Assembly: GCA_017163975.1 (NCBI GenBank)
Contig: JAFFSR010000244.1
Span: 11,037,501 to 11,101,500, forward strand
Origin: Anastatus disparis
Taxonomy: Eukaryota > Arthropoda > Insecta > Hymenoptera > Eupelmidae
Direction: 5' to 3'
Length of the DNA: 64,000 nucleotides
A program made the position numbers and the translations under genes. The notes beneath the pieces were generated by a model. It had not been told where the DNA came from. It made no database searches and worked only from the letters and a program-made list of their open reading frames with translations. Below, one piece after another: positions 50,921 through 63,548 of the stretch (its first letter is position 1; each line of letters begins with the position of its first letter).

Positions 50921-51594
50921 GTATCGAGGCTCGGGGAAATGTGGAAATTAATGTTTGTTTAATGTAAAAGCGTTTTATTTGGATTAAACAATGCCTTTCT
51001 TTTGTAGAAAATCGATTAATTAAAATTTGCTTATTAAATAAAGTTTTCTTTTCATTTAATTAACGTTTATTGATAATTACAATTATAGTTATTATCTTTA
51101 TTTTATAAATCTAAACAATCGATAATAAATACCTTATCTGTTTATCATCTTTCTTGCGGGTAAAATTTGCATGAATGAACAATTACTGGCCATTTATCTA
51201 TAATTGTCTTTTATAGTTTCCAAACAATTAGAATTATCACTGCGTGGATATTAATTAGTTATTCATAATGTTTCAATTAGTAGCGTGTTATTGTGACACC
51301 TGACACTACAATTGATTAGATTGAAAAAAAATTTGCTGTTTATATGTCGGTACATAGTATTGTTTAGAATTGATTTGTACATCTAACAATTTATTTTTCA
51401 ACTTAATTTTTGTACTTACTAGTTCAATAAACAAATTTTTTGGAAAAAAAAAATTATATTTTATTTTTTAATCTTTCAAAAAATAGGTATTTTTGTTTCA
51501 TTTAGAAGAATAGATATGTGATACGCCATAAAATTATGTTACATCATGCATATTTACACCCTTAAAAATTTAAACTTAACGGTGTACAAATCAA
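50921..51594. other. AT-rich DNA, nothing recognised
   Basis: No coding or repeat features seen between the island and the third SINE. Confidence 0.55.
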
Positions 51595-51801
51595 TTTTTT
51601 TTTTTTTAATTTTATTTAACGTTGCTGTATTTATGTTATCATTGCGATGTTAATTAGCGACGGAGGTCATCAGTGTGTTTGTGAACAAAGCACGTGTATT
51701 GTTACAGTGGTGCTTGTATCAATCGGCCGAAAGCGGGATTCGAACTCGGAACCTCGAGATTACGAATCCATCGCTCTACCGAATAAGCCACTGACGACCT
51801 C
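51595..51801 (-). mobile_element. tRNA-derived SINE, copy 3
   Basis: Reversed copy. The head at 51801 on the minus strand reads GAGGTCGTCAGTGGCTTATT, with an anticodon-like loop TTCGTAA and box B GAGTTCGAATCCC. The shared body and a T-run (the A-rich tail) lie at 51595-51608. Same family as the copies at 11.1, 13.3 and 55.6 kb. Confidence 0.85.
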
Positions 51802-53011
51802 ATGGATTAATTTTAAAAATGAAATAAATTTTGTATTAATATAGAAAAATCAATTTTTTTTTAAAGATATATAAACAAATGTGTCGTCGTAATTTATAAT
51901 ATTTTTTAATTAAAATTCATTTTCAAATATTAAATTGTAATTTAATTTTCTTAGAATTGTTTTTTTTAACCAATTTCTCTTAAACTTTATAAAGTTAAAA
52001 ATTAAGATTTAAATTTTTTTGTTGCAGCTGCACAAAACTTTTTTTTTATATCAACACTAATGTAACAATAAAATTTGCAAAACCAATTTTCAACATGGCT
52101 ACGGATATGCGTATTTTAAACTAGAAATACGGAATTTATTAATATTGCAATAACATAGTAACAATATGCTTCAATAAACCAATAAACCGCTGCAACATAT
52201 TGTAACAAAATACTTACATAATTGCTTCAGCTTTTGAATTTAATTTTGAATAAACATTGTTATTTAAAATTAAATTCCAAGTAATTATATTACAGCTTAT
52301 GATGGCAAAGTAAAAACATCTGTTTGTACCGCATTTTTTTTATTCTTACTTTTTAATTTTTTTTCTACTTTGTGTTTCAGTTTTATTTTTTTTTAATGCG
52401 AGTTTCCTACTGGGACTCTGTTATTTTTTTCGTTTCAATGTTTACGAAATGTGTAATTTCGTATGATTTTAAAAAAAAGAGTTAAAAAATACTTGCAAGC
52501 TCACTTTTTATATTGTAACTTTTTAAAAGCTTATGCAAAAACTTTGAAACAGCTTTTAAGTACCATCGTATTGTGCCAAAAAATACTAACTTTTTAAAGA
52601 ATTTTTCTCGAACAAACGTTTCAGTTATCCTGTGATGTATTGTATTAATAAACTTGTGAAATATAAATGTAAATCAAATATTTATGCATGCATATTAAAT
52701 ATTAATAATTTTCGTATATTTATGTCGCAATCAATCAAAAATTGTAACTAGAAAACTTTCTTTAACATGTGGATATTAAATGAACTTTTTGTTTTATTTG
52801 GAAGGGTTTGTTATTGCACAGAATTATTAAGTAATAAAGAAGATGAATTATTTCAATGTATATACTTCGATTACTTTTTTTCAAAGATGGATTAATTTGA
52901 AATTTTGTTTACTATTAATTTAACATTGATTGCATTGTGTTCAATATTTTTTAATGCTAAAAAAAAATATTGTTAATGTTGATTTTTCTGTAAAAAATAT
53001 ATTAAAATAAG
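51802..53011. other. AT-rich DNA with a possible family A fragment at 52096-52120
   Basis: GGCTACGGATATGCGTATTT at about 52098 resembles the outer end of the 15.9-kb inverted-repeat element, suggesting a solo end. The rest is AT-rich and empty by eye. Confidence 0.4.
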
Positions 53012-53013
53012 TA

Positions 53014-53887
53014 TAGGGTAAATGTGCCAGTTACCGTGGGTTTAACGTAACCTCTTACAGATTTTATCAAATTAAACAGATTTTTCTATTAATGCTCGAT
53101 AACTATTGATATCAGTTATAAACGTTGAAGCATCTTTTATTTAATAAGCATGATTGATTAATTATGTATAGAAAAATATTTGAAATATTATTAAAAATAT
53201 AAGAATTGATGCATGCGTCAAATACCGTGTTGCTCAATTTTCAGATTTCTATATACCGTGTGTCAGTTTCCGCGCCCCCAACTAAATGCGTTTTGTCAGT
53301 AAGCAAGCCCTCGATCAAATATCGAGCGTCGAATACCGTGCATTTTTCGTCGATTTATCTTTTTTTGAGGTTATGTTTTCTTCGATGCTCACATGTTAGA
53401 GGGCACGATAACTAAGATTATACCAAAAAATTGGTTTAGTTATCGTGCACGATAATTGAATCATATGCTTAAATCTGTTCCAGTTACTATATTTTATAAA
53501 TAAATAATAAAAAATATTTTAAAAAAGCAAATTGTAAGTTTTTTCGAAATTTGTAAGTATTTTATTATAGTAAAATGCATATACATATTATTAATATACA
53601 TTTTTTAATACTTTAAATGATTGAATTAAACATGCAATTCTTAAGCTTTTTGATAACGCGCGCACTAAAAACGCATAAATCACGTTACAAAAATTTCAAA
53701 CATTATTTATACAATATAAAACGTCGATAAATTAAATTTTTATTTTTCTAATAGTTAAATTATACTTCAAAAATATTAAAAAAATTTTTTTGTATTATTG
53801 ATTAAGGCTTAAACCTATCTTAATGTATTAAAATATCGAAGGAGCACGGTAGTCGGGGGGGCAACGATAACTGGCACACTTACCCTA
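53014..53887. mobile_element. About 874-bp non-autonomous DNA element with terminal inverted repeats
   Basis: The left end TAGGGTAAATGTGCCAGTTA (53014) and the inverted right end TAGGGTAAGTGTGCCAGTTA (ending 53887) differ at one of 20 positions. The ends may include a TA target. Inside are three ATACCGTG motifs (53222, 53253, 53333), another ACCGTG near the left end, and a perfect 13-bp stem (GCACGATAACTAA 53403-53415, TTAGTTATCGTGC 53436-53448). The interior is GC-richer near 53,200-53,450. A 69-codon frame there shows a repeated ASNTV peptide but no transposase motif. It is probably a MITE-like or internally deleted element. Confidence 0.8.
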
Positions 53888-53889
53888 CA

Positions 53890-55628
53890 TCTTACTTAAT
53901 ATTTAAAAATAACATAAAACTTTAATTTATCTTAATAAAACTTTCGATCTAATAACTCTCTAAAAATATCTTCTATTAACCCCCTTCAGGCCAAAACAAG
54001 TTTAGCTAACAGCTTTTAATGAGGTATATTCTTAAGGGGTAAACGTATCTCATCTCTTAATTGATTTCTTTGCCATTCACAAGAATGACTAAAGACCTTT
54101 AAGAAGAAAAAAAGGTTTACTATCTTCTAAAAAGGCTTTTCTTATTAGCGTCATCAAAGCCTTGGCGATAAAAACTTCTTTTTAAAAGAATAAAGGGGGA
54201 GAAGAGAAGAAGAAGAAAAAAAAGTTAAATAAAAAGAAAGTGTACACACATAGTGTGTAAGTGAGTTTTAACACGAGCTTAGCACACAAGGATTTTATAT
54301 ATGTATGGTTTAGTGATGAACTTTTATCATTACGCTTTTCCCTTCAAATTCCCAATGGCTTATCGTGTGCACAAGTAACTTTGTGAACACCTAGCACTAT
54401 AACAACTATCTACTTTATTTTTTTTTACTCCTTCTTTCTTGACTATTTTTAGGTTTTCTCTTTCCTCTCTTTCTTTTTTTTCCAACAGACGGAAAAGCTC
54501 ATTCACCTCACGTATACTATGGAGGACGCAATTTTCCAATTCCAATGAGAGAGAGAGAGAGAAGGAGAGAGAATCGACGAAAAACTTCCGAGGGTTTCTT
54601 TCCTAGTAACGCTGTTACTATTTCCTCTATTGCGTTTTCCTGTATCTCTTTTTTTTCTTTTTCAGGCTAACAGAATTAGTAGGAAAAGTAAGGGTGTAAT
54701 TGTTAGTACGTGATATTCATTTGTTTCTTACTAAATTGTTGCTTTGCAGAACTTCGAGGGCTTGTTTATCTGATTGTTAATTTAAATTTTTTATATTTTA
54801 ATTTTTCAGATTTTTAATTCAACAAATTATTTAAACATACTAAATAAGATATAAAATAAAACAATATATTAATAAATATTTGAATCAGAACAGTTATTCT
54901 TTCCATTAAAATTTTTACTTTAAATTATAAATGTTAATTAACTCTTTTAATATATCTGTATTATTCAAGATTTGAATGAATTCTATGACTTTTCATGCTT
55001 TGCATTCGTATCTCTTTATAATTATACACATGAATTTTAGTACAATCTGATGACTTTGTACTCACAGAATTTTCAATTTTGAAGTAAAATGACAAATCAG
55101 AAAAAAATGACATTTTAAAAATTTTAATTAAAAAAATATGTAGATGTATATGATTTTATTTTTAATAGGTCATACTTGATTGCAAAAATGTTAATTTTCA
55201 GTTTATGGCCCTCAAGGCAAAGCATTTGAAAATGAAAACTGAATGTGATATATTCGGTTGTACCAAATTCATTGGGACATATTTTTATTTTATTGTTAAT
55301 TCAAAATTTTAATGTAGATTTTTTATTAAAATAATCCTAACTGATTTGAATTAACCTTGGTAAAAATCACATAAATACGGTATAATTTAAGAACTTTTTA
55401 TGACAATAAATTGGTTAGTTAACAAAATCCACCGATATCATAATCAATATGCAGTTCATTTATACCATATTTGTTTAATTTTAATGACAAAATAAAATTT
55501 ATTTATCGTTTAAACGTCAATTTTTTATTTTCAATAGAAATCAAACTATTTATAAAATAAGCAAATTTGTAAAATTACATCTTATCTTCTAATATTCTCA
55601 AGACTGAATTTATAAAAAGATATCCGTA
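53890..55628. other. Mixed region: simple purine and pyrimidine tracts, no gene assigned
   Basis: Alternating purine runs (54,180-54,240; 54,546-54,573 GAGAGA) and pyrimidine runs (54,410-54,480; 54,625-54,664) surround a GC-richer patch. A strong acceptor ends at 54665 and a donor follows at 54688, so a 22-nt micro-exon is conceivable (see findings). After 54,780 the DNA is AT-rich. Confidence 0.45.
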
Positions 55629-55836
55629 GAGGTCTCAGTGGCTTGGTCGGTAGAACGATGGATTCGTAATCTCGAGATTCCGAGTTCGAATCCCGCCCTC
55701 GACTAATTTATATAAGCACCACTGTGCGTTACACGTGCTTTGTTCACAAACACACTGGAACGACCTCCGTCGCTTATCAGCAATGTAATTATAGTACACA
55801 TACAGCGACGTTAAATAAAATTAGAAAAATAAATAA
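55629..55836 (+). mobile_element. tRNA-derived SINE, copy 4
   Basis: The head GAGGTCTCAGTGGCTTGGTC is followed by GGTAGAACGATGG, an anticodon-like loop TTCGTAA and box B GAGTTCGAATCCC. Then come the shared body (AAGCACCACTGTGCGTTACA) and the tail GCGACGTTAAATAAAATTAG with further A-rich sequence. Confidence 0.85.
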
Positions 55837-55839
55837 CTT

Positions 55840-57437
55840 GGCCATTTTCAAATGTTTACATATGTTTATATATGTAACTTTTTTTTTATAAGCAAGAAAA
55901 TTTATAAAAATACATTTTACCCCTTTTTGAAGTATGGAATAGCTAACAGAAATAAGTATATCAAAAATATTCAGGAGTATAAACAATTTTTTTTATCAAG
56001 AGGTCCGATCACGCCTCGACAGCAAGTACGAATCTACTTTCAATAGATATAAGTGTGATTATTAATCAAATTTCTTTTCATTTCATATAAATATTTATAA
56101 AGTTAATTAATTTCATCGTATCTTTCCATAAATGTATACATTCAAAACATCAAAACCAGTAAGATTTAGATTACTTCCCTTCATAAAAAATCAGCGAATA
56201 GTAATTAAATGTGAAACAAAAAAGTAAGTGTATGTGGAATGAGAATATATTACATTTGATTCGATTACTTTTCACTAAAAATATTTTTTAATACCACACC
56301 GTCGATGCCTTAGCATTAGTTATGTAAATAGCGGCGATTTTTAAATTTTCTAATAAAAATTAGATTTTATCTCAAATATTGTTAATAATTTATTAGTATA
56401 TTAAACTAACGCATGAAAGATAGGAAAATTCTACATTAATAAGAAAACAATCAGTTCTTAGATTTCTTTATATACTAGTTTATAGATTTACCTTTTATTA
56501 ATAATAAAATATAAACTTTTTTTTAAAATTCTATTTATCGACTTAATAGTGATTTTTATTAATATTTTATATTTCATTAATTATATACGTAATGCTTGTT
56601 TCAACGTAGCATGCATGTACCTTTTTCTAGAATTATATGTGTTACCAAAATTGATTTTCTATGGAATGCTTTTTTTTATATTTACAGCTTGCTTTAGATC
56701 AAATAACAAAACAATGGTAATATTAATAACTATACGGTATACGAACAAAATTTTAAATACAATTAATACTATACTGCACTATAGTGCCAAACTTTATTTG
56801 GCCAATAATTCAACCATTGTCACAACTACAATTATCACGGCATTGTTTTATTCCACACTACTAGCACAAAAAATTTCATATTTGAAATTTTTATTTTTTT
56901 TCTTTGTTGTTTGAGGAAAAAATTCTTTTATTTTATAAAATTCATATGAATTTTTATTATTTAAAAATGTGGAATGAAGGTTCCCATTTCACTTTATATT
57001 TTACACGATATTCACTATTTACTAATTAAAAATAAGAAATAATATAATAAAATACATTTAATTTGCACTTGACGTTCTATCTATTTTCTTTTTTTATCTT
57101 ATTAATCAAAATATAAAGTTGAAGTAAACAAACGAACGAGACAGTAATAAAAAAGATTTTCTTCATTACACGAAAATAAAAGAGAAATAAAATCCAGAAA
57201 CTTTTGATCGCATAAAAATACTTCAGCTCGACTTCTACTACCATTGTATTATTGTCCAGAGAAGATCTACTGTACATCTGCATCTATATACTTGTTTTTT
57301 ACTTTTATTTTCTTCGCGTTCAGTGAATAGTACGAGGAAGGATGTATAATATAAAAGATACAGCAAAAAATAAGGAATAATGGCGAACGAAACAAAATTT
57401 TCGCTTTAACGCGCTGGATCCTCTTCTTTTGATACAG
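55840..57437. other. AT-rich DNA, no gene supported
   Basis: A 121-codon frame at 56549-56914 consists mainly of hydrophobic and AT-coded residues with no ATG at its start. It is treated as chance. Confidence 0.5.
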
Positions 57438-57505
57438 GTCGACGAACCGAGATTTTTACGACTATCTATATCGGTTATTCCGTATTGTTTCCCTACTCAA
57501 AAAAA
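57438..57505 (+). other. Candidate small exon
   Basis: A pyrimidine-rich acceptor (CCTCTTCTTTTGATACAG, AG at 57436-57437) precedes 68 nt of GC-richer sequence. It is open in one frame (VDEPRFLRLSISVIPYCF) and followed by GTATTT. The peptide is not recognised. Its length (68 nt) and weak donor make this uncertain. Confidence 0.2.
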
Positions 57506-60500
57506 GTATTTAACTTGAAAGCTATTGTTTCTTGTTTTGGGTTATTTTTATTCTTTTTTTGTTTGGAATCTAAAAGTAACAGTATGGTATTATGATCAAA
57601 GGTTTAAATAAAGACTTTAAATAATTCGAACAATATGATAAAACTGAATAAATGGCGAATAAAAATAATAGTTTATAAAATTGTATAGAAATAAATTTTA
57701 GAAATTATTCGTCTTAAAAAAATAATATAACTTATCTAGTTTGATAATTCTTGCTTTTGTTAGCAAATAGAATTTTCTTATATGAGAAATTAGTTATTGA
57801 ATTATTTCTTGCGAAAACTATAATTAATTTACAGATATACTATATTAACGTTTGTCAATTCTCTTCCTTTAAAATTCAAATAATCTCGAAACACCACTCA
57901 GTAAATGAATATTTGCTAATGAAAATAGCATTCCAACTGACGCGAACATTAAATGGTCTTAGCGCGTACGCGAAAGGCTAATGCTTCAATAATTTTGGTT
58001 TTGCGTTATTTGATTTACTTGCTTTCCCCACGACTTTTGCTATTCTAAGCCCAATTTACGAAACTTCCTAATTAGACGCAATCCGGCTACAACGAGCATG
58101 GGATTATAAACTTCAGCCGCGTGAAATTTCAGATTTTACTTCAATGCGTCTTGACGGCTAACATAATAATGAATCAACCTAATCTTTAACGTTATTTGAT
58201 TTCAATCTCGTATCTTAAAGTTATCGTGATGGTTAATTTATAAATTTATAATTGAAAATGAATTTTTTATTTTAATATTTCCTTTTGATCATTCTAATAA
58301 AAAAAATACAAAAATTGAATAAAGAATTTTACTTTTTCTAGAAGAATTTATTAAATCTTTTTCATTCAATGTATAACACAACAAAGTATAAAATAATACT
58401 AAATTTATATTTTATATTTTAACCAGTATTAAAAATGAATAAAAAGAAAAGAAAAACGTAGTTCTTAGAACGTAAAACAAAAAAGAAAGAAAGACTTTTT
58501 TAACCGAATTATCGCTCGTAACCATATAACTGTAAAGAGTTTTGTTAAGGGTTGGTTATACGATTCTCGACGGGAGAAAAAAAGATTTTCTCTGCTTCCT
58601 CGTTTTAGGAGTTTTCGCGTATATCTGCCCTAAGCTATACACGTATATATATAAAAAAAAGTGTGGCGGTTTTACTTGACATAAGAAAGAAGGTAAAGGC
58701 GTTCGTTGTCGCTTAGTTTTTCTAAGACTTCCTTGAAGTGAGGCAATAACCCGCAATTACCTCTTCTTCCGTTTCATATTTTATATATATACATATATAT
58801 AAACAACGAAAAAAAAAAAAAATATATATGAAGAAGGGAAACTTGAACACACGAAGAAGACTCTCTGGTCTCTTGTGTCTCATATTAAGGGTATTAGTGT
58901 CACGAGGTCCATTAGAAAAATATAAAGAGATCAGACTTATATTGCTCCATAACCGATTTTCTTTTTCTTACTTTTTTTTCTTTTTTCAAAGTTCAACGAT
59001 GTAGTTTTATATGCGTTTTTGAGATTTCGCCGTTAAAAATATAATAAAATTGCAAGAACACTTTTTTATAGTGATCGAAATCGTTAAAAATAATTACGCG
59101 ATATCTTATTTTTTTATGAGGTGAAAAAGAAAAGAAAAAAATAAATTTTTTAAATATTTTAGTAAAAAAAATTTTGTGAGGTCGCATTAAAAAAATTGCA
59201 TTAACCTTTTTTATAGTTTAATTAAAAAATTATCAAATCTAAAAGTAAAATAATCATTTTAAATAATATTTTTCATCTTAAAATTAATTTAATTTTACTT
59301 CAACAAAATAATCGTTAAATTTAATTTTTCAATTATTTTTTGAAATAAGAATCGTAAAAAACTATTAAATAATAATTTAACATTATGATTTTCTTAAATA
59401 AAAGCAAAATTACTAATAACTTTTAATACCGCTGCTTAACGTCCTGCTACATTCACACAGTAATATTTAATTTTTTAACAACACACTTAACCGCATAAAA
59501 GAAGCAATTCAATGTACAGTTCTTTAGAATCATAAAGAACCAAACTACGCGTAATAAGCTCAACTTAACATTCCTTAACCCAATAGCTAGAGAAACGTAA
59601 AAGCCGATTTATTTAAAAGTAAGAAAAAGAGAGAAAAAATATATAAAATTTCTCAATTTTACTTTATCGTATAATAACAGCAACGATAGCTGCAAGAATA
59701 ACTTTTTTCTAAAACGCCTTAATCCAATCCAATTCACGTTGAATTGCTATACGTACAATGTTTTCAGCTCGTTACTATAACCGTACAATCAATTAGATGT
59801 ATTTCTTTTCCTTAACCGCGCGCGATAATAAAAGAGAAAAGAAAAAGAAAAGAGGTGGAGAAAAGCATTTTTGCTGACTTTGAAATGTGTAAAAAAAAAA
59901 GGAAACTAAAGGGAAAAACATGAGATCCTTCTGGGACGATATACTTTTCTTAGTAACGCGATTGTACGAGTCCAGTGAGAAATCTGTGCTTTTGTTATGG
60001 CGAAACTAAAGAAAATACGTATACGCTAGAATCTGTTTTTAATGTTTTTTTTACGCTTTTTTTATTTCAATTTAAATATTGTGTATGAAGAAAATCATTT
60101 TGTATTGTTTGTCTCGATATTTTTTATTGCACATCTTTGGATTGCATTACTAGTAAAATATATGTACATATTTATTGATTTTTATATTTTAAAGTATTGA
60201 GATATATGATGCTTATGCTATGCCGTGCAGGTATCCCTTGGATCGTATATTTCTTAGAAAATGAATTCAAAATATATTTTATTCGGTAAATACATATTTT
60301 CTACACATGGTGAATAAAATTTAAATTTTTATCTAATTTCAATAAATATTTATTTTCCTTTTTTGTTTTGAATATCTAACCTTTTTCTTTTCAATATAAA
60401 TTTACGCGAGAATAAAATAAAAGAAGAGCTTAGAAATAAAATTTTTATCGATGAGGTTTTCGTTCAGTACAGTAGTTTGTAACCATATTTAACTTAAATT

Positions 60501-61396
60501 TAACGGTAATGTATTCATATACAATCCTTGCTTAGTATGATAAAGTACCCGGGATAAATTCAAAGCTCATTGTTGATATATAGTCTGGTTTGCATAAATT
60601 GTTTATTACACTATTTTAAAGTATATAACTTTATTTAAACGAGCATAGCATAAGAATATAATTCACAAATTTTTAATAATTTTTTAAAAATATATATATT
60701 ATTGACATTGCCAATAATTATATTAAAAAAATTGATTGTGAATATTGATCTTTTAGTACGGCAATGAAATAAAAATAAAATTATGCAATTATCAGCACTG
60801 GTAAAATATACCTTTACATTTATTATTTATTATAAGCACAATAACACTAATTTAAATTAATTATTACAATAATTAAGGCATTGAATTATACAAATTAATA
60901 ATTAAAATAATAATTAAAAAACATAATATATTTATATTAACGACTGGAGTATACCTTACCGATCTTACGAGATACACGATCCAGAAAAATTTGTGTTATG
61001 GAATTGTTGTATTAATTTAAATTAACCAATTTTAAGATCCATTTCAATTAGATCGGCAGGGTAGCCTGTGGTCAATAAAAAAATACAAAACGTTACTGTG
61101 ATGCTTACAAAAAGCTACACTTAGAAATTAGAGCCTTTAATAAAGTTTAAATTATTTTTCAATATGTTTTTTGGAGTGTTAGATCACTCCTTACGGTAAG
61201 TATATTAGTCCAAACAAGATAAAAGACAATATTTTTTAAACTTTCGCACATCCACTTCAATAAAACTTAGTGAAACAAAAAAAGTATTATATTAGTAAAA
61301 AGTTCATTTATTTTTCTTTTTACCAATTAAATATTATAGATTTGAATAATGTAAATATTGAATTTTTAATAATAAATAAAAACGGGGATGTTACAG
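57506..61396. other. Probable SK intron, no further gene seen
   Basis: AT-rich with GC-richer patches at 57,930-58,180, 58,500-58,780 and 59,820-60,020. A TA-rich run lies at 58,780-58,830 and several purine/pyrimidine tracts occur. These patches may be regulatory; I found no exon with protein-like sequence. Confidence 0.45.
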
Positions 61397-61780
61397 CTGC
61401 GGAAGCCGGCGTCGACCCTTTCGATACCCGGGGCGATGAAGAGCAGCAGCATGGGCGGCGGTGGTGGCTGTGGCTCAGTTGGAGAAGATGCAGCAATAGC
61501 ACTAGTTGGCGTGCACACAGATTATCCGCGTTGCATAGACGAGCGTACATTATCAGCTGGAGGTGGTGTTGGTGGTATTGCTGGTATAGGAAAGGGTACA
61601 TCGGGCAGTATTGGCGCAGGAAGCAAACACAAGCCAAACGTTGGCTACAGACTTGGCAGAAGAAAGGCATTGTTCGAAAAGCGAAAACGTATAAGCGATT
61701 ATGCCCTCGTCATGGGTATGTTCGGTATCATTGTTATGGTCATCGAGAACGAATTAGCCAGCGCTGGGGTCTACACAAAG
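61397..61780 (+). CDS. SK: SK (small-conductance Ca2+-activated K+ channel) exon: N-terminal linker and S1
   Basis: SK channels are tetrameric plasma-membrane K+ channels opened by Ca2+ through bound calmodulin; they shape afterhyperpolarisation. The exon is 384 nt, exactly 128 codons. It lies between an acceptor (GATGTTACAG, AG at 61395-61396) and a donor (ACAAAG/GTCAGT at 61781), phase 0 at both ends. It encodes [15 protein letters not shown], two Gly-rich linkers (about residues 20-27 and 55-75), the conserved pre-S1 segment [20 protein letters not shown] (81-100), then the S1 helix from about 101 to 120 and [12 protein letters not shown]. This matches the start of the SK family core. An ATG at 61388 is in frame, nine bases before the exon start, so local initiation is possible. 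S2-S6, the pore and the calmodulin-binding domain must lie beyond 64 kb, since none is seen here. A longer frame in another register is a shadow of this GC-rich exon. Confidence 0.93.
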
Positions 61781-62540
61781 GTCAGTTCGATTTTAAAATT
61801 ATTGCAATTTCATCCTGAATATTTTCGATCGACATAATACTTTTAAAACACGAAAAGTTTTTTTACATATAAAAAAGAACATGCGATCGAGTATTTTTTA
61901 GTTAAACAATCAACTCTCGTAAGATAATTAAAGTCAACTTAACTTTATTTTATTAAATGAAGATCCATAATTTCAATTACGGAAATTATAAGAATAGAAA
62001 ATTGTTCATTCAGATAAGTGTTTTAAGCAGATTATGAAGTGATTTTTAAAGTCATTTTATAAACGTATACGTAACAGTTAATCTTGAAATTCGATTTCAA
62101 GGTCAAGTTAAAATATTTACATAAATTCTGCATTAAAATTTTGAATTTCATAGTTTGAAAATATTCTTTTGACGAGTTTTCAGATATCAATGCTTTTGAC
62201 ACGCCCAGTATAAATTTTTATTAGTGAATATGTTAGAATTTGTTCTGAACAAATATACAACTTTTTTAAACCCATTAATTTAAATAATTATACGCATATT
62301 TATCTAAATTTTAAAGATTTCAAATAAATTCTTACGTGAATCAAATATAAATTATAAAAAATCAAAATTAATACTAGATCTCTTATTAGTATTAGATATT
62401 TTTTTATTTTCTGAGCACTAGCGTCTTTTAAAAAACCAAAAATTATATTTAAATAGCGATTGAATAAATTTTCAATTTAAAATACTGAAAACTGTGTAAA
62501 TAATAATTTTTATTTATTAAAAAAAATTGTTTTTGAAGCT
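61781..62540. other. SK intron, AT-rich
   Basis: Begins with GTCAGT and is AT-rich with no exon-like sequence. Confidence 0.7.
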
Positions 62541-62766
62541 ATGCTTCTTACGCGACGTTACGGCAGGGGCACTAAATGTATAAAAATCGACAGTCCCAAA
62601 TGTCACCCAGCGTGAATGAACGAATACGGCACAGGATGCCATTATTGCTATCAACATACAAACATTCTTTTTTCTCTTTCTTTCTTTCCCTCTCTCCCAT
62701 TCCGCTTAAGAATATGCATGTATATACATATAAGAAAGATAAAGAAAAAGAGACTGCCTTGTTGTA

Positions 62767-62980
62767 ACCGGCAAAGAAGGCTAGACATAGCCCCCTCCAT
62801 TCGCGGCTACCTTTATTGTACATATAAGAGAAAGAAAGAGAGAGGGAGAGAGTCAATTCTTAAAGCCGGCGGACAGAGAAGGATAGACGCAACCCTCTCT
62901 ATTCTTTATGAAAAAGAAAGAGAGAGAGAGAGAGAGTCAATTCTTAAAGCCGGCGGACAGAGAAGGATAGACGTAGAATA
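62767..62980. repeat. Degenerate tandem repeat with 84-bp period, about 2.5 units
   Basis: GTCAATTCTTAAAGCCGGCG then GACAGAGAAGGATAGACG occurs at about 62852 and again 84 bp on. A more diverged unit (AACCGGCAAAGAAGGCTAGA) starts near 62767. The units are joined by GAGA microsatellite runs. An open frame through it repeats ESILKAGGQRRID, purely as a result of the repeat. Confidence 0.85.
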
Positions 62981-62999
62981 CGATGATTAAATAAATAAA

Positions 63000-63548
63000 T
63001 TATGTAAATAATATTTATTTAATTTAAATTTTAAAATTAGTATACGTATGAAAATATGCGTTTGTATTTGTAATATTATAATCTTAATATATTTTTTTGG
63101 CAAGAAATTTTTTATTTTCTCTCATTATCTTCCTCCGTTTATTAATATGTGTATATTTATATAGTTGTTATTAATTACTACATTAATAACAAAAAATGAA
63201 AATTTAATAAAATTTATTAAAATTTTTGTATTTTTCTGTTTACAATGCACATGACGAAAATTACGTTTACCTAAATATATGTTTTTTTAATAATTGATAT
63301 TACTAAAAAACTACATTATTAATATATTTTTAAATACATAATACATCGAATGAAAAATAACGTTTTCACTAAAAAATTAATTATAATTTTGCAAATGTCA
63401 CACTTCCTAATTTCTATGTATATATACTGGAAGCATAGCTTCTGTCGGCCAGTCCCCACGACTGCCACTCCTGTTTTTTTTGTTTTTTTTTATTATTTTC
63501 TAAACTTAAGAGGATATCGTAGTTCTGCTCCTCCTAATAATATTTTTA
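63000..63548. other. AT-rich DNA, nothing recognised
   Basis: One GC-richer spot at 63,440-63,475 (GTCGGCCAGTCCCCACGACT). No gene seen. Confidence 0.5.

Noticed and set aside
56549..56914. 121-codon hydrophobic plus-strand frame
   Set aside because: No ATG at its start, AT-driven composition and no recognisable motif; chance frame more likely.
61270..61818. 182-codon plus-strand frame and 116-codon minus-strand frame over the SK exon
   Set aside because: Both are in other registers of the GC-rich SK exon; only the frame giving the conserved pre-S1 and S1 sequence is real.
62572..62990. Overlapping frames with repeated ESILKAGGQRRID peptide
   Set aside because: Repeat-derived; the peptide repeats only because the 84-bp DNA unit has a length divisible by three.
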